Under the pieces are notes generated by a model. That model searched no databases. It was not told the DNA's origin and worked only from the letters and a program-made list of their open reading frames with translations. The translations under genes were made by a program, and so were the position numbers. A DNA stretch of 64,000 nucleotides from Bimastos eiseni (Eukaryota > Annelida > Clitellata > Crassiclitellata > Lumbricidae). Below, piece after piece: positions 58,001 through 64,000 of this stretch; within the stretch, counting starts at the first letter, position 1, and each line of letters starts with the position of its first letter. The DNA lies in NCBI GenBank assembly GCA_959347315.1, contig OY365806.1, positions 20,908,235 to 20,972,234 of the forward strand. The letters are read 5' to 3'.

Positions 58001-58669
58001 CATTGTCATGATAAATTTTATGACATTTAAGCAAGCAATTGTAATTAGGATGTGTAGCTGCATTGCTATCAGACTAAGGACTGAATTCAATTACTATAAT
58101 ATTATACTACAAATGTTCCACATAGAATATCGTTTGTTTGGACCTGTGATTAGACAGCACAGTTAAGTCACTGGTGTCTGACACATTGTGTGACATGCAC
58201 AATACACTAAAAAGGTAAAAGTTATGGTTAAGAATGCTTGAAAAAGACATAAAACTCAAAGTCACAGTCAGATGAAAGCATTTGAAGTTGTTAAAGCTCA
58301 AACTAATCAGTCCATTCTGCAGAGCAGAAGATGCACATCTTACTAATGAATGAATGTTTGCCTACTCAAACATTCATTTAGACTGGACATATGAAACCCC
58401 AACACTGTTGAGAAACAACGAAACATTGTTAACGAATATCATTCAAACACCTACACACATTTTTCTAACACAATGAGGTTTTCATTCCTCAATATCATGA
58501 TGTTATATATAAGCAAAGAAAAACACTGAACACTGACCGCAGTCAGGTCGTCTCTCATTGCTGTGTCAAGGTGTTCGTGTCTTTTCTGGCAAATGGCAGA
58601 TTCAGACAGCGGATCACCTTCAAATGGCATTGTCCCATGGGGCATTATGACTGCTCCCAGCAACACCAT
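54237..58669 (-). CDS. class III extradiol (LigB-type) dioxygenase-like protein (6 exons)
   Basis: Exons 5'-3': 58669-58538, 57952-57785, 56853-56691, 56340-56145, 55305-55228, 54468-54237. Phases close to give 322 aa. The family uses non-haem Fe(II) to cleave catechol-type rings. Visible signatures: the N-terminal strand VLLGAVIMPHG with His11, NSPHG with His70 (both in positions of LigB metal ligands), and SGDLAHHHP (His204-206) in the position of the catalytic His. The later Asp/Glu ligand was not pinned down. It is distinct in sequence from the MEMO1 branch. The substrate is unknown. The introns and AT-rich flanks show it is a resident gene, not contamination. The last exon lies within a duplicated segment. 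Confidence 0.85.
55700..56100. other. dioxygenase intron DNA, no feature recognised
   Basis: Part of the intron between exons 56340-56145 and 55305-55228. AT-rich, with no recognisable repeat or open frame. Confidence 0.4.
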
Positions 58670-59369
58670 TGTTCATATGGAGCAAGGAGATTATTCTTCC
58701 ACACCTAAATGAAATAAGAATCAGAATATGAGCTCTGACTCCATTACATGTATTTAATATGCAGGCAGCACATTTTAGATGACTCAAAAGGCGCTGCACC
58801 TTTTACCAATTAACATATCTAAACAAGTATGCTTGAAGACGGAAAACGTATGCTGCATGGAGTCAACAGTACAGTAGTACACGAGTGAAGTGGCGAACTG
58901 TTCCAGAAGGACAGTTCAACACACGAGAAAGTATGGGCTCACATTTGCTACATGGATTAACCACTTCTCAACTTGTGAAATAGAATTTAAAAACAAATGA
59001 GTTATATTCAGACATAAGATGATGATTTCAAAAAAATTTAATGTTAAGTGATTGTTCATTCTGATGCTGAACTCTCTTCAAACACATATAAGCATATATC
59101 TGAGTATTTTAAACATTCAAAAGACTATGTCTTAGAATGAAGAAACAGCTAGTTCTCTTGTGTGGTCCTTCCAGATATTTCTGCATGTCATTCTTCACAC
59201 CATACAATACAAGATAAAAACTTCAAAGGTGCTGTGCCTATATAGTCAATAACTGTTAATTACATGGCATATGTTGCCAATGTTATATGGCCCAGTGACT
59301 TTGACCTCAGGCATATTTCATCTATTCATTGGTAGCTAACTTAGGCCCTTGTCATCCACTATGGCACTA
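58670..59369. other. upstream of dioxygenase gene
   Basis: An acceptor-like CATTTAG about 40 bases before the start codon (minus strand) hints at an upstream non-coding exon. No promoter motif or other gene is recognised. Confidence 0.35.
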
Positions 59370-59725
59370 CCCATACATCATGTTACGCCTGGACTATTGC
59401 AATTCAATTATCTGTCAACTTTCTTGCCCCAACATGATGCTCTATAATCTGCGGAAAGTGCTTTTGCTTGCGTAGTTCATAGGTTTCCTTCAAAACCTCC
59501 AATCAGAAATCAAATCATATTCAGAAATTTAACATTTCTATAGTGCCCACAAAAGTGGATGAATGAGATATTTGTCATAATATGGCGAGAAAACTGGGTC
59601 GCAAACGCTGCGCTCAGTGGCCTATGGAGATATGTAGGTGCCACACTGTCTCATTTCAACTAGAGCCCATCGTGCCTATTCTTGTGTGTTGGACCATCAT
59701 CCTGGAACAGCCTGCCACTGCGGGT
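59370..59725 (+). mobile_element. LINE reverse-transcriptase C-terminal fragment (CR1/L2-like)
   Basis: RLDYCNSI near 59390 and GPSSWNSLPLRVTD near 59693-59733 are two hallmark motifs of the CR1/L2 RT C-terminal part, in different frames and separated by stops. Confidence 0.7.
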
Positions 59726-59797
59726 AACAGACAAACCCCCAAACAAAACCCCCCAAAGTAGGACAAAACCCCTTAAGAAATAAGTTTTTTACTTTTA

Positions 59798-60076
59798 TTA
59801 CTTAGAAAAGTGTGTCCAAGTGTGTCCAATGGCACGAAGAGTGTCTTCGGATGGATAACGTCCCTTGCAGTCGTGATTTACAACACTGCAGCAAACTTTC
59901 CTGCTGGTGTTTGGTTGCATGTTACACACGTTTGACGGAAGACTGCCCACTAGCAGCCTGCAAGATGGCCGTACTGGCGAAAGCTGTGCGTAATTCATAG
60001 ACCCTTTGCGCTTAGTCAATTGGTATAAGGTACGATATTGGTAGCGCAGATTTAGATCAAAACATTTAGTTGACAT
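59798..60076 (-). CDS. hypothetical 92-aa open frame
   Basis: ATG at 60076 to TAA, beginning MSTKCFDLNL, with a Cys/His cluster VCCSVVNHDC and ending in TWTHFSK. No family is recognised. The Cys spacing loosely recalls small zinc fingers, but this is weak. It may be spurious. Confidence 0.2.
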   Translation of the reverse strand: MSTKCFDLNLRYQYRTLYQLTKRKGSMNYAQLSPVRPSCRLLVGSLPSNVCNMQPNTSRKVCCSVVNHDCKGRYPSEDTLRAIGHTWTHFSK

Positions 60077-60972
60077 GATATCATCTGTGTTATTTTCTGG
60101 AGGCGCAGTTGATACAGAAAGCACATGCTTTATCTGTGACACGGCTTTTTCAGACGCGTCAGCTAGGTGTGCGAGTCTATGCAGAGCGTATGTGTGTTAT
60201 CTGTGACATGACTTCTTATATAAGTTAGACTAATAATCATACTGAGTGTCACTTATAAAGTTGTAATGTTGGGCAGACCTTGTTAGTGGTGTCAGTTATT
60301 ATGGTAGGGCATCTAATTAAGTTACAGAGCTGTAAATAGGGTACGGGTATCCATTTACTAAGTTGCTTTAAATGTCACCCAACTTTACCTGGTGATCCAT
60401 AGCACCAAAAATATTAAATGGCGCTTACATTCTAAGATATATATACATATTGCCTCAAAATAATTTTACAAGGACTCAAAAATAAATTATAGATATTTTA
60501 AAGTTCTATAATGCACAATGCATAATGCCAATATTATATGTTTACAAACGTAGGCCTACATAGAAAGCGTATACGCGATTGGGCGCGTTTCAACACTAAG
60601 TCTGTTTCCATGTGACGTATTTTATAGCGCAGTTAAAAAACTTATTGATATCCCACTTATCATTTCGATTACTATTATTATTATTAATAATGATAATAAT
60701 AATAATAATAATAATAATTTGGTTGCCTTTAATGACACGTTTCCTATGACCTCTGAAGATGAGACCTGACAACAATTTTAATAATAATCTCTAAGTCCCT
60801 GGGGAAAGAAGTACCTCAGGCCCAGAGGCTCAGGGCATTAAAGAAATAATAATAGGCCTGATTATAAAAATAATAGAGTGTATATTATAAGGAGCTTTAT
60901 TTAATGGGACGCGGTAGTGGACCTGTATGTTCTGTGCCTTGTAACCAAAGGGTAACATGTTCCAAATTCCCC

Positions 60973-61080
60973 CAAGATAACGTGTTGCTAAAATTTTTGG
61001 ATCCCCAGACTATATGACAGCTTTCCATTCCATATGTACAATATTGTACATAAACCTGATAAGTGTTTACAAGGTCCTGA
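60973..61080. repeat. ~110-bp direct repeat, copy 1
   Basis: CCAAGATAACGTGTTGCTAA ... CAGACTATATGACAGCTTTC ... CATATGTACAATATTGTACA ... recurs at 61871-61975 inside the satellite. Confidence 0.85.
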
Positions 61081-61610
61081 CTTGGACCTAACGTACTAAT
61101 CTGACACAAATACAAAACATGGGAACTTTAAGCTTTTATGCAATGGTGCTTTAATATTAGATTTAATAAATCTATGGCTTTAACTGCATAGACAAAAGGC
61201 AGAAAATAAAACAAACACTGTTCACGTAGACCTGAAATATCTTAGGTACAGATCAATCATTATTTCAGTAAGTCAGCCAATCAGAAAGTCAACCAACAGA
61301 GCAAACTTAAATTGCACAATCAGCAACATTATATATCAGATGGTCATGACAGTTTTTGTGATTTGTCTACAGTGTTAACCATACATAACGCTAGCTTTAT
61401 TGGCTCCAGGACCAGCAAGACAATACATGCCACATTTCACCTATAATCTTCAGAAAAAACTAACATCAAAATATCCCCGATAATAAAGTTTATGAGCTCT
61501 GTGGTCAATTCATTCAGCATACATCTCTCTGGTATAAATGTTGCCATTGAATAATAACCATCCATTCCTTCTTAGCATTTATATAGCGCCTCTTTAAGAA
61601 CCTACTCACG

Positions 61611-63130
61611 TTCTAATCGGTTCTAACCGGTTCTAACTGGTTCAAACTGATTCAAGCCGGTTCAAGCCGGTTGGTCAAACGAACCAGTTGAAATCGGCTT
61701 AAATCAGTTGGAATCGTTTCAAATCAATTCAATTCCATTCAAACTATACTTGAACCAAAAAGAAGTCCTAAGATTTCATTTGTCTAGATGAAATCCTCAG
61801 AACCGGTTCCAACCGGCTAAAACCGGTCAGAACCGGTTAAAACCGGTCACAACTGGTTAGAACCAAACTCCCCAAGATAGTGTGTTGCTAACATTTTTGG
61901 ATTCCCAGACTATATGACAGCTTTCCATTCCATATGAACAATATTGTACATAAGCCTGAAAAGTGTTTGCAAGCTGAAATGCTGTCATATAGTCTGATTA
62001 GAACCGGCCAGAACCGTTAGAACCGGTTTGTCAATAGTCAGAACCTGCTAAAACCGTTCAGAACTGATCAGAAATGGTTAAACCTGTTAGAACCGGTTAA
62101 AACCCTTCTCAAACTGATTCTAATCCGTTCTAACAGGCTCTTACTTGTTTAAACCGGTCTAAACGGGTCCTCACAGGTTTTAACCAGTTCTAACCGATTC
62201 TGACAGGTTTGAACCAGTTTTAACCAGTTCAATCCAGTTAAAACCGGTTCAGACCGATCCTGACCCACTATAACCAATTTCAATCGGTCCTAACGAGTTC
62301 GAACCGGTTTTAACCGGTTCAAACCGGTTCGGACCGGTTTAAACCGGTTCTAACCGGTTTAAACCTGTGAGGACCCGTTTAGACCGGTTTGAACCAGTTC
62401 TAATCGGTCATAAGCGGTTCTCCCTGGTTTCAACCGGTTCTAACCGGTTTATACCTGTTCAGATCGGTTATGACCGGTATTAGCCTTAACCAGTAAGAAC
62501 CAGTCGAAACCGGTTACACCTGGCTATAACCGGTTTCAAACCGTTTTTAGCCGGTTCTGTCTGGTTCTAGCCAGTTGAAACCGGTTCTAATCGGTCATAA
62601 GCGGTACTGACCGGTTTATACCTGTTCAGACCGGTTCTAACCGGTTGAAACCAATTCTAACCGGTAAGAACCGGTTGAAACCGGTTTGAACCAGTTAGAA
62701 CCGGTTAAACCTGTCGTAACTGGTTAGAACCAGTTAGAACAGGGTTAAAACCTGTTCGAACCGGCCTAAACCAGTAAGAACCGGTCGGAATCGGTTCTGA
62801 CCGGTCTTAACCGGTCAAACCGGTTTTGACCAGTTTCGACCGACCGGTTCTAACCGGCTAACACCAGTTTTGACCGGTTCTGATGTTCTAACCGTTTCAG
62901 ACCAGTTCTAGCCGGTTCCAACCGGTACTAATCGGTTCTAACCGTTTCAGACCGGTTCTAGCCGGTTCCAACCGGTACTAATCGGTTCAACCCGGTACTA
63001 ATTTGAACCGGACAGAACAGGTTAGTACCGGTTCAACTCGGTACTAACCTGTTCTATCCGGTACAAACCGGTTCAAGCCGCTTGGTCAACCGAATCGGTT
63101 GAAATCGGCTGAAATCGGTTGGACTCGATT
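61611..63130. repeat. AACCGGTT satellite, 10-bp period
   Basis: About 1.5 kb of degenerate 10-bp units, AACCGGTT plus two bases (often CT, TA or GA). I count roughly 22 exact AACCGGTT words by eye, against about 0.02 expected by chance in this length, plus many one-mismatch forms. The core is a palindrome. It is interrupted at 61871-61995 by a copy of flanking sequence. Confidence 0.95.
61871..61975. repeat. ~110-bp direct repeat, copy 2, embedded in satellite
   Basis: Matches 60973-61080 with a few substitutions. The short piece ATGCTGTCATATAGTCTG following it is an inverted echo of ...CAGACTATATGACAGC within the same segment. Confidence 0.85.
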
Positions 63131-63260
63131 CAAACTATACTTATATTAGTATTTTGAGGCAATATATATCTTTGAATATAAGGCCATTTAATATTTTCGG
63201 TGTTAGGGATCAACAGGTAAAGTTTGGCGACATTTAAGGCAATTTAGTAAATGGGTACCC

Positions 63261-64000
63261 ATAGCCTGCTGCCCTTGATTATGTGCAGCATACATTTGCT
63301 ATTTTCTTTAACTCACCTGGTTAGATTTGTTCGATAATCATAGGTAAAGGGCCCTTGTTATTACTCCACAATGCGCTACATAAGTGTCCTCATGCATGTA
63401 AAGGCCTACGTACAAATTGTACAATACTTGCGCTCACCTATGATGAGCGAGTCGTTTGAGTCAATCCAGCTATTTATCCGGTAACTGACTGCCAGTTAAT
63501 TGACTCAAGTGCTCGACTCTTACAAAGTGTCATGAAGTTTGTCGTTGCAAATAATTTTTGCCTAACCGAGGTTCTAAAATAAGCCAAGCTCATCTGCAGA
63601 GCACTTTGAAAATTAAATGTTGTCATTAAATGACTTGTGACGTCTGGCCATAATCTATGACTTCCACCAAAGATTATAAAAGAAAAGGAGCTAAATATAG
63701 ATTTCTTGGCCTCAAAATGTTGAAAATGAGAACACAGAAATTTTCACACAGAGACGAAAGCTATGTAAGCAAGTGATTAGTATTGAGCATAATAAGTGGA
63801 CTTTGCTCTTTACGCATTCGGTATCACAGCAGATCTATCTGATGGTTTTAAATTTATTCTATTCCATTAATACCATAACTTTACATTTTTTGTTCGTTTC
63901 CTTTTTTTCCTCTTCAGCTTATGCCCGCCATATTCTAAGATTCGGCCTGTCCAGTCTGGCAGAGGACTTGATAACAACTAATTCAGAGACACAACGCTTA
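63261..64000. other. right flank, no gene recognised
   Basis: No domain-bearing frame, tRNA or repeat was recognised up to the window edge. Confidence 0.4.

Larger units (their letters stand above)
60345..63260. mobile_element. foldback-like element with long inverted ends and internal satellite
   Basis: 60345-60468 and 63140-63260 are long inverted repeats, mostly matching over ~120 bp (GGGTAYCCATTTACTAA, TTAAATGTC, AATATTAAATGG, TATTGCCTCAAAATA). Between them lie a trinucleotide tract (60670-60720), a ~110-bp segment present twice, a LINE tail scrap (about 61570-61600) and the AACCGGTT satellite. No transposase is visible. No target duplication was identified, so the outer borders are approximate. 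Confidence 0.75.

Overview
This is animal nuclear DNA: AT-rich, with long introns, GT-AG splice sites, microsatellites and many decayed transposons. Frequent AGGCCT words and the gene set (ACADM, MVB12, a POM121-type nucleoporin and a LigB-type dioxygenase) suggest a marine invertebrate deuterostome such as an echinoderm or hemichordate. That placement is an inference; no species can be named from the sequence alone.

Layout. (1) 380-464, minus: a possible first coding exon of a gene that runs off the left edge, with an RFX X-box-like site about 215 bp upstream. (2) 4296-14529, minus: a complete 13-exon medium-chain acyl-CoA dehydrogenase (ACADM, 420 aa) with mitochondrial presequence and catalytic Glu. 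(3) 19781-30984, minus: a complete 10-exon ESCRT-I subunit MVB12 (324 aa) with an N-terminal MABP domain and a C-terminal UMA box. (4) 35540-48964, plus: a 9-exon POM121-type pore membrane nucleoporin (1325 aa) with an N-terminal membrane segment, bipartite basic region, FG-repeat domain and basic C-terminal tail. (5) 54237-58669, minus: a 6-exon class III extradiol (LigB-type) dioxygenase-like gene (322 aa). All four gene models were joined by hand, and the reading phase closes at every splice junction. The genes do not form an evident pathway: they cover beta-oxidation, endosomal sorting, the nuclear pore, and a possible aromatic ring-cleavage enzyme.

Much of the remainder is mobile or repetitive. 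There are at least six short non-autonomous elements with hAT features (8-bp target duplications), a pair of 63-bp piggyBac-like MITEs flanked by TTAA, a dead mariner-type element, a TA-flanked MITE inserted into a minisatellite, two further TIR elements or fragments, tRNA-derived SINEs, and LINE pieces including a frameshifted reverse transcriptase. The right end holds the most striking structure: a ~2.9 kb foldback-like element (60345-63260) whose ~120-bp inverted ends enclose a ~1.5 kb array of 10-bp units built on the palindrome AACCGGTT, which is also the consensus binding site of Grainyhead-family transcription factors.
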